From contig JHVO01000010.1 in assembly GCA_000620185.1 (NCBI GenBank), positions 124,001-188,000 on the forward strand: 64,000 bases of DNA, written 5' to 3'. Of the stretch, positions 50,836 to 61,914 are shown piece after piece. The notes beneath the pieces are model-generated. The model did no database searches, was not told where the DNA came from, and worked only from the letters and a program-made list of their open reading frames with translations. Each line of letters begins with the position of its first letter. Position 1 is the stretch's first letter. A program made the translations under genes and the position numbers. The stretch comes from Geodermatophilaceae bacterium URHB0062. Its GTDB lineage: Bacteria; Actinomycetota; Actinomycetes; Mycobacteriales; Geodermatophilaceae.

Positions 50836-50896
50836 TTGAGCATCGGCGGGTGGCTGCCGGCACCGGCGTGTCGAGCAGCCACCCGCCGATGGTCAA
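50836..50896. repeat. 61-bp palindromic repeat, copy A2
   Basis: This hairpin between the convergent cyclophilin and relA genes has the same length and about 85 percent identity to copy A1 (29664-29724). Both strands can form the stem, so it can stop transcription from either side. Confidence 0.8.
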
Positions 50897-50920
50897 GGGC
50901 CAGGCGCCCGACGTCGTCTG

Positions 50921-53404
50921 TCAGGCGGTGACGCGCTCCACGTCGAAGACACCCTCGACGTTGCGCACCGTCTGCAGCACGGCGCCGAGATGCGCGGGGT
51001 CGGCGAGTTCGAAGGTGAAGCGGCTGACCGCCACCCGGTCGCGGCTGGTCTGCACCGACGCCGACAGGATGTTCACCCGCTCGTCGGCCAGCGCCTTCGT
51101 GACGTCCGAGAGCAGCCGGTGCCGGTCGAGCGCCTCCACCTGGATGGCGACGAGGAAGACCGAGCCCGGCTGCGACGCCCATTCGACCTCGACCAGCCGC
51201 TCGGGCTTGGACTGCAGGTCGGCGGCGTTGGTGCAGTCGGTGCGGTGCACACTCACCCCGCCCCCGCGGGTCACGAACCCGAGGACGGCGTCGCCCGGCA
51301 CCGGCGTGCAGCACTTGGCGAGCTTGGCCCAGACGTCGGTCATGCCGTGGACGACGATGCCCGGGTCGCCGCCGGATCCCCGCCGCGGCGCCGAGCGCCG
51401 GGTCGGGATCTCGGTCTCGGCGATGTCCTCGGCCGCACCCTCGGCCCCGCCGAGCGCGGTCATGAGCTTCTCGACGACGGACGTCGCCGACAGCTGGTTC
51501 TCGCCCACCGCCGCGTAGAGCGCGGTGACGTCGGCGAACCGCAGGTCCTTGGCCAGTGTGCTCAGCGCCTCGCCGCCGAGCAGTCGCTGCAGGGGCAGGC
51601 CGGCCTTGCGCATGGCCCGGGTCAGGGCCTCCTTGCCGGCGTCGACGGCGTCCTCGCGCCGCTCCTTGGTGAACCACTGCCGGATCTTGGTGCGCGCCCG
51701 GGAGGAGCCGACGAAGGTGAGCCAGTCCTGCGACGGGCCGGCCGTCGGCGACTTCGAGGTGAAGATCTCGACGACGTCACCGTTGGTCAGCTTGCTGTCC
51801 AACGACACCAGGGAGCCGTTGACCCGGGCGCCGATGCAGCGGTGACCGACCTCGGTGTGCACGGCATAGGCGAAGTCGACCGGCGTGGCCTCACCCGGCA
51901 GGCTGATCACGTCGCCCTTGGGCGTGAAGACGAAGACCTCCTGCGGACCGAGGTCGTAGCGCAGCGTCTCCAGGAACTCGCCGGGCTCCTGCGCCTCCCG
52001 CTGCCAGTCCAGCAGCTGGCGCAGCCAGAGCATGTCGTCGGGCGAGCCGGCCTTCGGCGCCCCGAGCTCGCCGGGCCGCGGCTTGCCACCGGCCCGCGCG
52101 TTCTCCTTGTACTTCCAGTGCGCGGCGATGCCGTAGTCGGCGGTGCGGTGCATGTCGTGCGTGCGGATCTGCAGCTCGACCGGCTTGCCCTGCGGCCCGA
52201 TGACCGTCGTGTGCAGCGACTGGTACATGTTGAACTTCGGCATCGCCACGAAGTCCTTGAAGCGACCCGGCAGCGGCTGCCAGTGCGCGTGCATGATGCC
52301 CAGCGCGGCGTAGCAGTCGCGCACCGAGTCGACCAGGATCCGGATGCCGACGAGGTCCCAGATGTCGGTGAAGTCGCGGCCGCGGACGATCATCTTCTGG
52401 TAGATCGAGTAGTAGTGCTTGGGCCGCCCGGTGACGACGGCCTCGATCTTGGCCGCCTTCAGCTGCTCGCTGACCGCGCTGGTGACCTCGGCCAGGTAGG
52501 TGTCCCGCGAGGGCGCCCGCTCGGCCACCAGCCGCACGATCTCCTCGTACCGCTTCGGGTAGAGCGTCGCGAAGGCGAGGTCCTCGAGCTCCCACTTGAT
52601 CGTGTTCATGCCCAGCCGATGGGCCAGTGGGGCGAGGATCTCCAGCGTCTCGCGGGCCTTCTTCTCCTGCTTCTCGGGCGGGAGGAAGCGCAGCGTGCGC
52701 ATGTTGTGCAGCCGGTCGGCCAGCTTGATGACGAGGACCCGGGGATCGCGGGCCATCGCGACGATCATCTTGCGGATCGTCTCGGCCTGGGCGGCGTCGC
52801 CGAGCTTCACCTTGTCGATCTTGGTGACGCCGTCGACGAGGTGCGTGACCTCCGACCCGAAGTCGCGGGTGATCGTCTCCAGCGTGACGCCGGTGTCCTC
52901 GACGGTGTCGTGCAGCAGCGCCGCGACGAGCGTCGTGGTGTCCATGCCCAGGCCGGCCAGGATCGTGGCGACGGCGAGCGGATGGGTGATGTAGGGGTCG
53001 CCGCTCTTGCGCTTCTGGCCCGAGTGGGCGGCCTCGGCCGCGTCGTAGGCGCGCTGCAGCAGGGCCAGGTCGGCCTTGGGGTGGCTCTGGCGGTGCAGGG
53101 CGGCCAGCGGCTCGAGCACCGGGCGGACGACGGTGCTCCGCTGGCCGGCGACCATGGCGCGCGCGATCCGGTCACGGACGCCGCGACGGCGGGGGGTGCC
53201 CGAGCCGGCGTCACCCGGCTCGGAGCCGACGTCGTCGGGACGGCGGACGGCGGGCCGGTCCGGCAGCGGGGAACGGCGGGGCTCACCTGGCGCCTCAACG
53301 CCGTCGGGCGGCCCGGCGGCCGGAGCCGGCGCGGCGGTCTCGGTGCCGCTGGCGGGCGCGGCGGACCCCGCGGCAACCGCGTCGGCGGCTACGTCGGGGG
53401 TCAC
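50921..53404 (-). CDS. relA: Bifunctional (p)ppGpp synthetase/hydrolase
   Basis: This is a RelA/SpoT homologue controlling the stringent response. The 827 residues contain a 75-residue Ala/Pro-rich N-terminal extension and an HD hydrolase domain with HDTVED at 165-170, which indicates that hydrolysis is intact. They also contain a synthetase domain, a TGS domain ([15 protein letters not shown]), a helical region and a C-terminal ACT domain. GTG at 53402-53404 is chosen. The frame extends 20 codons further without support. Gene order secD-secF-apt-relA is conserved. Confidence 0.94.
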   Translation of the reverse strand: MTPDVAADAVAAGSAAPASGTETAAPAPAAGPPDGVEAPGEPRRSPLPDRPAVRRPDDVGSEPGDAGSGTPRRRGVRDRIARAMVAGQRSTVVRPVLEPLAALHRQSHPKADLALLQRAYDAAEAAHSGQKRKSGDPYITHPLAVATILAGLGMDTTTLVAALLHDTVEDTGVTLETITRDFGSEVTHLVDGVTKIDKVKLGDAAQAETIRKMIVAMARDPRVLVIKLADRLHNMRTLRFLPPEKQEKKARETLEILAPLAHRLGMNTIKWELEDLAFATLYPKRYEEIVRLVAERAPSRDTYLAEVTSAVSEQLKAAKIEAVVTGRPKHYYSIYQKMIVRGRDFTDIWDLVGIRILVDSVRDCYAALGIMHAHWQPLPGRFKDFVAMPKFNMYQSLHTTVIGPQGKPVELQIRTHDMHRTADYGIAAHWKYKENARAGGKPRPGELGAPKAGSPDDMLWLRQLLDWQREAQEPGEFLETLRYDLGPQEVFVFTPKGDVISLPGEATPVDFAYAVHTEVGHRCIGARVNGSLVSLDSKLTNGDVVEIFTSKSPTAGPSQDWLTFVGSSRARTKIRQWFTKERREDAVDAGKEALTRAMRKAGLPLQRLLGGEALSTLAKDLRFADVTALYAAVGENQLSATSVVEKLMTALGGAEGAAEDIAETEIPTRRSAPRRGSGGDPGIVVHGMTDVWAKLAKCCTPVPGDAVLGFVTRGGGVSVHRTDCTNAADLQSKPERLVEVEWASQPGSVFLVAIQVEALDRHRLLSDVTKALADERVNILSASVQTSRDRVAVSRFTFELADPAHLGAVLQTVRNVEGVFDVERVTA

Positions 53405-53498
53405 GGCGACTCCTGCGGGGCCGGCGGCGAGTGGACCCTCCCGATGGTAGCCGTGCGGATCCACCCCCGGCTCCGCGCGAGGAGCGCGTCTCCCCCGC

Positions 53499-54125
53499 TC
53501 AGGTCGTCCACAGGGCGTGCACGGTGTGCGGGGCGATCCGCTGCCGCCCGCCCGGCGCGGAGAGCTCGATCACCACCGACACGGCGGTCACCAGACCGCC
53601 GAGCTGCTCGACGAGCGCGACGGTGGCCGCCAGCGTTCCGCCGGTCGCCAGGACGTCGTCCACGATGAGCACCCGCTGTCCGGGAGTGATCGAGTCGGCG
53701 TGCAGCTCGAGCGTCGCCGTCCCGTACTCGAGGGCGTAGTCGGCCGCGATCCGCTCGCGGGGCAGCTTGCCCGATTTGCGGACCGGGACGACGCCGACCC
53801 CGGCGTCGAGGGCGACCGCGGCGGCGAGCAGGAAGCCGCGGGCCTCCACGCCGACGACGACGTCGAAGCCCGGGTTCCCGTCCGGATGCCCGTCGCCCCC
53901 GGCGAGCGCGGCCACCCGCGGATCCGGGATGGGGGCGGCCAGGCCGTCGACCATGCGGCGGAAGGCCGCACCGTCGGCGAACACGGGCGTGAGGTCGCGG
54001 AACAGGACGCCGGGCACCGGGAAGTCGGGCACGTCGACGGCCAGGCTCGCGATCAGCTCGTCGAGCGGCACGTCGTCGACCGGCCGCGCGGCGCGGACCG
54101 GCGAGCCGGCGTCTTCGGAGCTCAC
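53499..54125 (-). CDS. apt: Adenine phosphoribosyltransferase
   Basis: This purine-salvage enzyme makes AMP from adenine and PRPP. The 208 residues have the PRPP-binding loop [32 protein letters not shown] and [14 protein letters not shown], all typical of Apt. About 20 N-terminal residues and an insertion ([11 protein letters not shown]) extend beyond the usual 170-180. GTG at 54123-54125 overlaps the secF stop as GTGA. Confidence 0.93.
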   Translation of the reverse strand: MSSEDAGSPVRAARPVDDVPLDELIASLAVDVPDFPVPGVLFRDLTPVFADGAAFRRMVDGLAAPIPDPRVAALAGGDGHPDGNPGFDVVVGVEARGFLLAAAVALDAGVGVVPVRKSGKLPRERIAADYALEYGTATLELHADSITPGQRVLIVDDVLATGGTLAATVALVEQLGGLVTAVSVVIELSAPGGRQRIAPHTVHALWTT

Positions 54126-55507
54126 CGGCGCTTCTTGCCCGACGGACGGCGGTTGCCCGGCCGCTGCGGCCGCGCACCCGGACGCGGCGCGGCGGTCGCG
54201 CCGCTCCCACCCTCCGGGCGCACCGACGACGGCGACTCGATCACCACGTCGGCCGCGACCTGACCGGGCAGCTCGTCGCGGTCGGCGACGGCCACCGAGC
54301 CCTGACCGGCGGACCGGTTGCGCCGCGCGCTGGCCACCGGCAGCTGCTGCCCCGCGCGGGGCTGCCGGGCCGCGGCCGCCCGCCGGGCCAGCACCCGCTT
54401 GCGCAGGGCGATCTGCTCGGGCTCGCGCTCCTTGAGGTCCGCCACGATCGGCGTGGCCAGGAAGATCGAGGAGTAGGTGCCTGCGGCCAGACCGACGAAG
54501 AGCACCAGCGCCAGGTCCTTGAGCGTGCCCACCCCGAGCAGGCCCGCGCCGACGAACAGCAGCCCCGCCACCGGCAGCAGCGCGATGACCGACGTGTTGA
54601 TCGAGCGCATGAGGGTCTGGTTCACCGCCAGGTTGGCCGCCTCGCCCCACGTCATGCGGGCGCCCCGCTCCAGGCCCCGGGTGTTCTCGTCGACCTTGTC
54701 GAACACCACGACGGTGTCGTACAGCGAGAACCCGAGGATCGTGAGGAAACCGATCACCGTGGACGGCGTCACCTCGAAGCCGATCAGCGAGTACACGCCG
54801 GCCGTGACGACGATGTCGTGCAGCAGGGCGATGATCGCGCCGATCGCCATCTTCGGCTGGAACCGCAGCGCGAGGAACGCGACCACGGCGACCAGGAACA
54901 CGGCCAGGGCGATCAGCGCCTGGTCGGTGATGTCACTGCCCCACGCGGCGCTGACGGCGTCCTCGCTGACCTGCTGTTCCCGGACGCCTGCCGCGTCGGC
55001 GACAGCCTGCTTCACGGCGGTCGTCTCGTCGTTGGTGAGCTGGCCGGTGCGGACGAGGATCGTGTCGCTGCCCACGACCTGGGCACTCGACACTGCGGCG
55101 CCGGCCTTCTCCGCAGCGGCGCGCACCTCGCTGAGCTGCTGGCTGTGGCCCGGCACCTTGAAGGAGCTGCCGCCCTCGAACTCGATGCCGAAGTTGAACC
55201 CGCGGAAGACCATCGAGGCGATGCACAGCAGGACGACGACGGCGGTGATCTTGTAGATCAGCCGGCTGCGCCCGACGACGTCGAGGCCCACCTCGCCGTT
55301 GTACAGCCGGTGGGTGAGCGCCACCCGGCGCTCGGAGCCCGGGACGACGCGCTGCCCCGACCCGTCCCGCGGCAGGCCGGCGTCGGAGAGCGCGTCCTCG
55401 TCGGCGGCAGCAGCGGCCTCGGCCAGGACGGCGTCGGCGTTCTGCTGCTCGTCCGCCTCTGTGCCGACGGGCACGTCTTCGCGGGTGGGGCCCTGCGGGC
55501 GGGTCAT
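54122..55507 (-). CDS. secF: Protein translocase subunit SecF
   Basis: SecF with SecD uses the proton motive force to finish Sec export. The 461 residues have a soluble N-terminal extension of about 85 residues, six membrane segments with the first near 87, the GIEFEGGSSFKV segment after TM1 and the conserved TILGFSLYDTVVVFDKVDEN in TM4. A 110-residue basic, proline-rich C-terminal tail follows. ATG at 55505-55507 overlaps the secD stop as ATGA. Confidence 0.95.
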   Translation of the reverse strand: MTRPQGPTREDVPVGTEADEQQNADAVLAEAAAAADEDALSDAGLPRDGSGQRVVPGSERRVALTHRLYNGEVGLDVVGRSRLIYKITAVVVLLCIASMVFRGFNFGIEFEGGSSFKVPGHSQQLSEVRAAAEKAGAAVSSAQVVGSDTILVRTGQLTNDETTAVKQAVADAAGVREQQVSEDAVSAAWGSDITDQALIALAVFLVAVVAFLALRFQPKMAIGAIIALLHDIVVTAGVYSLIGFEVTPSTVIGFLTILGFSLYDTVVVFDKVDENTRGLERGARMTWGEAANLAVNQTLMRSINTSVIALLPVAGLLFVGAGLLGVGTLKDLALVLFVGLAAGTYSSIFLATPIVADLKEREPEQIALRKRVLARRAAAARQPRAGQQLPVASARRNRSAGQGSVAVADRDELPGQVAADVVIESPSSVRPEGGSGATAAPRPGARPQRPGNRRPSGKKRR

Positions 55508-57168
55508 CGGTTGCTCCTGTCCCGGCCGCCGGCACCGGAGGTGCGGGCGGCGCCGACGAGTTCGCGATCGGCCGGAACGGCCGGCGGCTGCGGCCGCCGG
55601 GTGTGCTCGACGTTGCCCAGCCCCGAGAACCGGCTGCTGCCGAAGGAGCGGAACCGCGCGAGGACGGCCATGAGCGGATGGGTGAAGAGGAAGACGACGA
55701 CGAGGTCGAGGACCGTCGACATGCCGAGGGTGAAGGCGAAGCCCTTCACGTCGCCGATCGCCAGCACGTAGAGGATCGCGGCGGCCAGGAAGCTGACGGC
55801 GTCGGCGGAGAGGATCGTCCGCCGCGCCCGCACCCATGCCCGCGGGACGGCGGAACGCAGGGTCCGGCCCTCCCGGATCTCGTCCTTGAGGCGTTCGAAG
55901 TAGACGACGAACGAGTCGGCGGTGATGCCGATCGACACGATGAACCCGGCGATGCCCGCGAGGCTCAGGGTGAAGCCGATCTGCCGGCCCAGCAGCACCA
56001 GGCAGGCGTAGACGACTACCGCGGACAGGATCAGGCTGGCGATCATCACCAGCCCGAGCAGGCGGTAGTAGAGCAGCGCGTAGACGAAGACCAGCGCGAT
56101 GCCGATGGCGCCGGCGATGAGGCCCGCCTTCAGCTGCTCGGCGCCCAGCTCGGTGGAGATCGACTGCGCCGTGGCCTGGGTGAAGGTCAGCGGCAGCGCG
56201 CCGTACTTGAGCTGGTTGGCCAGCTGGGTGGCCTCTTCCTGGGTGAAGTCACCGGTGATGGTGGTCCGGCCGTTGATCGCACCCTGGATCGTCGGCGCCG
56301 AGATGACGCGGCCGTCGAGGGTGAACGCCACATTCTGCTGCACGTGGGAGGCGGTGTAGTTCGCCCACGTGGTGCGGCCCTTCGACTTGAAGTCGAGCAG
56401 GACGATCCAGGCCCCGGTGGTCTGGTCGGTGCCGGCACTGGCGTTGTCGATCTCGGTGCCCTCGATGATCGTGGGCCCGAGCAGGTACTTGGCCGCGCCG
56501 TCCTCGGAGCAGGTGGCCACGTAGTCCTTGGACCGGGTCACCTCGCCGGTGACGTTCTCCTTGTCACAGGTCAGCGTCGCGTACGTCGCGGCGGCCTGCT
56601 CCTGGGTGACCGGCGGCGCCTTCGGGTCCAGCGGAACGGTGCCGGTCGCGGCACCGGAGGCCGGTGCGGCTGACGTCGGCGCGGCCGAGGTCGACGGGGC
56701 GGAACCGGTGGGCGCGGCGCTGCCGGTCGCGCCCGGGGAGGCACTGGCCGACGCCGAACCGCTGGGAGTGGCGCTGCCGCTGGCCGCGGCAGCGGCCGGC
56801 TCCGGCCCCTTGATCACGGGGCGGAACCGCAGCTGCGCCGTCGCGCCGAGCTGGCGGGCCTGGTCGCCGTTGTCTCCGGGCACCGAGATGACGATGTTGG
56901 CTTCGCCCTCGGTGACGACCTCGGCCTCGGCGACGCCGAGGCCGTTCACCCGCTGCTCGATGATCTGGCGGGCCAGCTCCAGGTCCTCCTTGGCCGGTGC
57001 CTTCCCGTTCGGCGTGCGGGCGGTGAGCGTGACGGTCGTGCCGCCGCGCAGGTCGAGACCCAGCTGTGGCGTGTGGTCCCCGCCGAGGAAGACCAGGCCG
57101 TACAGCAGGGCCACGATCAGCGCGAAGGCGCCGAAGTAGCGGCCCGCGGGCAGAGAGCGGTTGGCCAC
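55504..57168 (-). CDS. secD: Protein translocase subunit SecD
   Basis: SecD is the partner of SecF. The 554 residues have TM1 at about 12-32, the conserved QLGLDLRGGT motif, a periplasmic P1 domain interrupted by an Ala/Ser/Gly-rich insertion (about 125-185), and five C-terminal membrane helices with the GIAGFIVSIGITADSFVVYFER region. GTG at 57166-57168 follows GGGGGAG and the yajC gene by 13 bases. Confidence 0.95.
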   Translation of the reverse strand: MANRSLPAGRYFGAFALIVALLYGLVFLGGDHTPQLGLDLRGGTTVTLTARTPNGKAPAKEDLELARQIIEQRVNGLGVAEAEVVTEGEANIVISVPGDNGDQARQLGATAQLRFRPVIKGPEPAAAAASGSATPSGSASASASPGATGSAAPTGSAPSTSAAPTSAAPASGAATGTVPLDPKAPPVTQEQAAATYATLTCDKENVTGEVTRSKDYVATCSEDGAAKYLLGPTIIEGTEIDNASAGTDQTTGAWIVLLDFKSKGRTTWANYTASHVQQNVAFTLDGRVISAPTIQGAINGRTTITGDFTQEEATQLANQLKYGALPLTFTQATAQSISTELGAEQLKAGLIAGAIGIALVFVYALLYYRLLGLVMIASLILSAVVVYACLVLLGRQIGFTLSLAGIAGFIVSIGITADSFVVYFERLKDEIREGRTLRSAVPRAWVRARRTILSADAVSFLAAAILYVLAIGDVKGFAFTLGMSTVLDLVVVFLFTHPLMAVLARFRSFGSSRFSGLGNVEHTRRPQPPAVPADRELVGAARTSGAGGRDRSNR

Positions 57169-57181
57169 GGTGCTCCCCCGC

Positions 57182-57517
57182 TCAGACGGTGCCGTCGGCG
57201 GAGTTCCCGCCGGCCGCACCAGGGTTCTCGCCGCCCACCGTGCCGGGCGTGTCGCCCACGGGCTTGCGCACCTCGAGGATGGCCTGCCGCACGAAGGTGG
57301 CCACGACACCCGGGGCGATCTCGAGATCGACCGTGCCCTCGTGCAGCGCCGCGACGGTCCCGTGCAGCCCGCTGGTGGTCATCACCGGCGCGCCCACGGT
57401 CAGCGACTCCTGAAGGGCCTGCGCCTGGGCCGCCACGCGCTTGCGCTGCCGAGCCGGCAGGACGAAGAGCATGACGACGAGCAGCGCCACGATGATGAGC
57501 GGGAAGTACTGGTCCAC
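57182..57517 (-). CDS. yajC: Preprotein translocase subunit YajC
   Basis: YajC is the small accessory subunit of the SecDF complex. The 111 residues have one N-terminal membrane helix (about 5-21), the RKRVAAQAQALQESLTVG region and a GTVAALHEGTVDLEIAPGV beta-rich domain. A Gly/Ala/Asn tail is added. It heads the operon yajC-secD-secF-apt-relA. Confidence 0.93.
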   Translation of the reverse strand: MDQYFPLIIVALLVVMLFVLPARQRKRVAAQAQALQESLTVGAPVMTTSGLHGTVAALHEGTVDLEIAPGVVATFVRQAILEVRKPVGDTPGTVGGENPGAAGGNSADGTV

Positions 57518-57675
57518 GACGGAAGTGCCTCTCTACCGCGCCTGGTGCTCGCGGTCGGTGCGGGTCCCCCTGGACCCGCTCGGGTACGTGTTGCGGCACG
57601 CCATCACACGCTCACAGGGCCACCGGGCGGGACGCGCACGGCCGCGGCCTGACGAGTTGCGCGCCAGCGCTTGGG

Positions 57676-57681
57676 AGTCTA
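57676..57681 (-). promoter_or_regulatory. Candidate -10 element upstream of yajC
   Basis: The 266-base gap between ruvB and yajC holds no gene. On the minus strand TAGACT, 159 bases before yajC, resembles a -10 hexamer. No convincing -35 is seen. Confidence 0.25.
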
Positions 57682-57783
57682 GGCGTCGAACAGGCACTCT
57701 GACGACGCACCCGGCCAGGTGGTGTGCCATGCGCCTCACCGGTCACACCCGCCCGGGCCGGTGTCAGCGGCTCGTGTCCGCGC

Positions 57784-58899
57784 TCAGACCTCGAACAGTG
57801 GATCGGGAACGACGTCCGGACCGGCCGGCGGGCCGCCGAGCGGGAGGCCGCCTTTGGGCAGCGGCCGGCCGAGGTGCCGCCACGCGGCCTCGGTCGCGAC
57901 CCGGCCGCGCGGCGTCCGGGCCAGGAGGCCGGCCCGGACCAGGAACGGCTCGCAGACCTCCTCGACCGTGTTCGACTCCTCCCCCACGGCGACGGCGAGC
58001 GTCGACACCCCGACGGGCCCCCCGTGGAACCGGACGACCAGGGCCTCGAGGACGGCGCGGTCGAGCCGGTCGAGCCCGAGGACGTCGACGTCGTAGAGGG
58101 CGAGGGCGGCCCGGGCGACCTCGCGGGTGACCCGGCCGTCGGCCTCCACCTCGGCGTAGTCGCGGACCCGGCGCAGCAGCCGGTTGGCGATGCGCGGGGT
58201 GCCCCGCGAGCGACCGGCGATCTCGGCGGAGCCGTCGGCGGTCAGCTCGACACCGAGCAGCTCGGCGCTGCGCTCGAGCACCAGCTGCAGCTCGGCCGGC
58301 TCGTAGAACTCCATCTGGCCCACGAAGCCGAAGCGGTCGCGCAGCGGCCCGGTGAGCAGCCCGGCACGCGTGGTGGCACCGACGAGCGTGAAGGGGTTGA
58401 TCTCCAGCGGGATCGCCGTGGCGCCGGGGCCCTTGCCCACGACGACGTCGACCCGGAAGTCCTCCATCGCCATGTACAGCAGTTCCTCGGCGGGCCGCGC
58501 GATGCGGTGGATCTCGTCGATGAACAGCACGTCGCCCGGAGCCAGGTTGGACAGCATGGCGGCGAGATCGCCCGAGCGCTCGATCGCCGGGCCGCTGGTG
58601 ATCTTCACCGACGTGCCGAGCTCCGAGCCGATGATCAGGGCGAGGCTGGTCTTGCCCAGCCCGGGAGGGCCGGACAGCAGCACGTGGTCCGGCGGGCGGC
58701 CGCGGCGCTTGGCGCCCTCGAGGACCAGGGCGAGCTGACGGGCGACCTTGGGCTGGCCGATGAAGTCGTGCAGGGAGTGCGGTCGCAGCGCCGACTCGAC
58801 GACCCGCTCCTCGTCGCCGGCCTGCGGCGAGACCCCGGCGTCCTGACCGAGGCCCGGCGCTAGCTCGCCCACCAGGGGCCGGTCGAACGGGCTGGTCAT
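57784..58899 (-). CDS. ruvB: Holliday junction branch migration ATPase RuvB
   Basis: This AAA+ motor drives branch migration with RuvA. The 371 residues contain Walker [13 protein letters not shown], Walker [10 protein letters not shown] and the C-terminal winged helix with [17 protein letters not shown] proline-rich tail of about 15 residues is added. It is separated from ruvA by a repeat-filled spacer of about 150 bases. Confidence 0.97.
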   Translation of the reverse strand: MTSPFDRPLVGELAPGLGQDAGVSPQAGDEERVVESALRPHSLHDFIGQPKVARQLALVLEGAKRRGRPPDHVLLSGPPGLGKTSLALIIGSELGTSVKITSGPAIERSGDLAAMLSNLAPGDVLFIDEIHRIARPAEELLYMAMEDFRVDVVVGKGPGATAIPLEINPFTLVGATTRAGLLTGPLRDRFGFVGQMEFYEPAELQLVLERSAELLGVELTADGSAEIAGRSRGTPRIANRLLRRVRDYAEVEADGRVTREVARAALALYDVDVLGLDRLDRAVLEALVVRFHGGPVGVSTLAVAVGEESNTVEEVCEPFLVRAGLLARTPRGRVATEAAWRHLGRPLPKGGLPLGGPPAGPDVVPDPLFEV

Positions 58900-58916
58900 G
58901 TGCTCACCGATTCGCT

Positions 58917-59050
58917 CCCGCGGCGCGCTCCGCTCCTCGCTCCGAGGTCCAGGCCGCCTCCGCGGTCGGTCCGCTCCTCGCTCGTTCCTCGCTGCGATGC
59001 TCCCTCCCTGTCGGCGGCCGCCTCGCTGCGATGCTCACGCCCCTGTCCGC
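58917..59050. repeat. Dispersed intergenic repeat, copy D2 (compound)
   Basis: The ruvA-ruvB spacer consists of partial copies of the same sequence. Bases 58971-59002 are identical to 6871-6902 in the carA-pyrC spacer, and the 16-base string ending GCGATGCTC recurs at 59021-59036. As at the first site, it begins right after the stop codon of the upstream gene. Confidence 0.75.
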
Positions 59051-59689
59051 TCATGACCGACCGAGCAGCTGCAGCGCCTGACGCAGCAGCACGGCGACCT
59101 CCACGCCGCCGGTCGCCGCGACCTGCTCGTCGGCCGTCGGGGCCAACTGCGCGACGGCGCCGTCAGCCTCCTTGACGCTCCAGCCCAGCCCCACGAGCGC
59201 GGAGGTCAGCTGGTCGCGCCACGGGGCGACCGGCGTGACCGAGGGCAGGCCGGGGGCGACCGGCCCGTCGAGCGACGTGTCGGTCGTGCTGCTGCCGAGC
59301 CGGTCACGCAGCTCCAGGATCAGCCGCTCGGCGCCCTTCTTGCCGATGCCGGGCACCTGCATCAACGCCTTGACGTCGGCCATCGACACGGCGCGGCGGA
59401 CCTCCCGCGGCGGGTGGATCGCCAGCACCGCCTGCGCCAGCCGCGGGCCCACGCCGTTGGCCGTCTGCAGCAGCTCGAACAGGCTGCGCTCGTCGTCGTC
59501 GGCGAAGCCGTAGAGCGTCAGGGAGTCCTCGCGCACGACCAGGCTGGTCGACAGCCGGGCGCTCTCCCCCACCTGGAGCCGGGCGATCGTGCCCGGCGTG
59601 CACTGCACGGCCAGGCCGATGCCGCCGACCTCCACCACGGCGCCGTCCGGCGACACCGCCGCCACCCGGCCACTCAGGCTGGCGATCAC
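59051..59689 (-). CDS. ruvA: Holliday junction DNA helicase subunit RuvA
   Basis: RuvA binds four-way junctions and loads RuvB. The 212 residues have the N-terminal OB domain (IASLSGRVAAVSPDGAVVEV), two helix-hairpin-helix motifs (NGVGPRLAQAVLA and VPGIGKKGAERLI) and a C-terminal RuvB-binding domain. GTG at 59687-59689 is the family-consistent start. The frame continues upstream as a shadow of ruvC. Confidence 0.95.
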   Translation of the reverse strand: MIASLSGRVAAVSPDGAVVEVGGIGLAVQCTPGTIARLQVGESARLSTSLVVREDSLTLYGFADDDERSLFELLQTANGVGPRLAQAVLAIHPPREVRRAVSMADVKALMQVPGIGKKGAERLILELRDRLGSSTTDTSLDGPVAPGLPSVTPVAPWRDQLTSALVGLGWSVKEADGAVAQLAPTADEQVAATGGVEVAVLLRQALQLLGRS

Positions 59690-59750
59690 TGCGCTACTCC
59701 TGTTCCTCGAGGCCGGCACCTCTCGAGGGGCACGCCCGCACCCTGGGCGA

Positions 59751-60320
59751 TCATCGCGCGGCCACCCCCGTCCATCGCGGCAGTGTCGTCGAGCGCACCG
59801 GCGCCCCGATGCCGCCGGCGATGGCCGCGGCCCGCAGCCGCTGCTGTGCCGGACCGCGCCAGGCGTGGCAGACGGCGAGCGCGAGGGCATCGGCCGCGTC
59901 GGCCGGCTTGGGGGCCTCCGCGAGGCCGAGCACCCGGGTGACCATCGACGTGACCTGCTCCTTGTCCGCGCGACCGTTGCCGGAGATCGCCGCCTTGACC
60001 TCGCTGGGGGTGTGCCACGCGACCGGCCGGTCGGCCTGCGCCGCGGCCAGCGCGGCCACACCGGCGGCCTGCGCCGTGCCGGTCGCCGTCCCCTTGTTGT
60101 TCTGGGTGAACACCCGCTCGATCGCCACGACGTCCGGCCGGTGCTCGCGCAGCAGCGCGGTCACCGCGGTGTGCAGCTCCAGCAGGCGCAGTTCGAGATC
60201 GAGCTCGGCCAGCGTGCGGATGACCCCCACGCCGAGCGCCGTGGGCCGGGCGCCGGGTCGACCGTCGACCACGCCCCACCCGCACCGGGTGAGGCCCGGG
60301 TCGATGCCGAGCACCCGCAT
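59751..60320 (-). CDS. ruvC: Holliday junction resolvase RuvC
   Basis: This enzyme cuts Holliday junctions symmetrically. The 189 residues have the catalytic acidic residues of the RNase H fold in [13 protein letters not shown], in [16 protein letters not shown] and in the C-terminal HPD-like DAADALALA segment. The ATG at 60318-60320 opens the MRVLGIDPG start. It heads ruvC-ruvA-ruvB and is separated from the YebC-family gene by hairpin repeat C2. Confidence 0.96.
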   Translation of the reverse strand: MRVLGIDPGLTRCGWGVVDGRPGARPTALGVGVIRTLAELDLELRLLELHTAVTALLREHRPDVVAIERVFTQNNKGTATGTAQAAGVAALAAAQADRPVAWHTPSEVKAAISGNGRADKEQVTSMVTRVLGLAEAPKPADAADALALAVCHAWRGPAQQRLRAAAIAGGIGAPVRSTTLPRWTGVAAR

Positions 60321-60401
60321 GGCGCCTCCTGCCGTCAGCCGAACTGGTGTTCGACCCACGCTAACCGCATGGCCTGACGACGTCCGCGCAACACGCCCAG
60401 G

Positions 60402-60458
60402 AAGGACCCCCTTGCCCCCCATCACTCGCACGCTCGCACTGGGGCCCTGCAAGGGGGC

Positions 60459-60460
<2 letters not shown>
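60402..60460 (-). repeat. Hairpin repeat, copy C2, after the YebC-family gene
   Basis: Bases 60404-60415 pair with 60449-60459, including a one-base bulge as in copy C1 at 18371-18430. On the minus strand the element starts within or directly after the TAG stop of the YebC-family gene, exactly as C1 follows a stop codon. It is likely a terminator. Confidence 0.65.
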
Positions 60461-61210
<750 letters not shown>

Positions 61211-61214
<4 letters not shown>

Positions 61215-61876
61215 GACGGCATCTCCTTCTCGTTCCCGGTCTCTGCGCCGGCCTGCTCGGCCAGGTGGTGGCGGACGATGTCGGCGAACATCGCGTGCAC
61301 CCGGCGGTCCCCGGTCAGTTCCGGGTGGAAGCTGGTCGCCACCAGATTCCCCTGGCGGACGGCGACGATCCTACCGTCGGCCGGTCCGCCGACGACCCGG
61401 CCGAGGACGTCCACGCCCTCTCCGGACTCCTCCACCCAGGGAGCGCGGATGAAGACCGCATGCAGCCGCTCCCCCGGCAGCCCCTCGAACGCGATGTCGG
61501 ACTCGAAGGAGTCCACCTGACGGCCGAAGGCGTTGCGCCGCACCGTCACGTCGAGTCCGCCGACGGTCTCCTGGTCGGGCGGGGCGTCGAGGATCCGGTC
61601 GGCCAGCAGGATCATCCCGGCGCACGACCCGTAGGCGGGCAGTCCGCCGCGGACGGCGGCGCGCAGCGGCTCGAGCAGGCCGAACCGGGCCGCGAGCTTG
61701 ACCATCGTCGTGGACTCGCCCCCGGGCAGCACGAGCCCGTCCACGGCCGCCAGTTCCTCGGGACGACGGACCGTCACCGCCTCGGCGCCCTGCTCCCGCA
61801 GGGCCGCCAGGTGCTCGCGGACGTCGCCCTGCAGGGCGAGGACGCCGATGACGGGCCGGGCCGGATCGCTGGACAC
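61211..61876 (-). CDS. pdxT: Pyridoxal 5'-phosphate synthase glutaminase subunit
   Basis: PdxT supplies ammonia to PdxS for PLP synthesis. The 221-residue glutamine amidotransferase has GGESTTM at 52-58, the nucleophile Cys85 in [11 protein letters not shown], and a histidine in SFHPELT. pdxS, normally the immediate upstream gene in actinobacteria, is absent here. The gene starts (GTG at 61874-61876) only 38 bases from a divergent gene. Confidence 0.93.
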
Positions 61877-61914
61877 GAGCGCCCAGGCTACGGCGGCCGC
61901 TCGGCGACGCCGAC

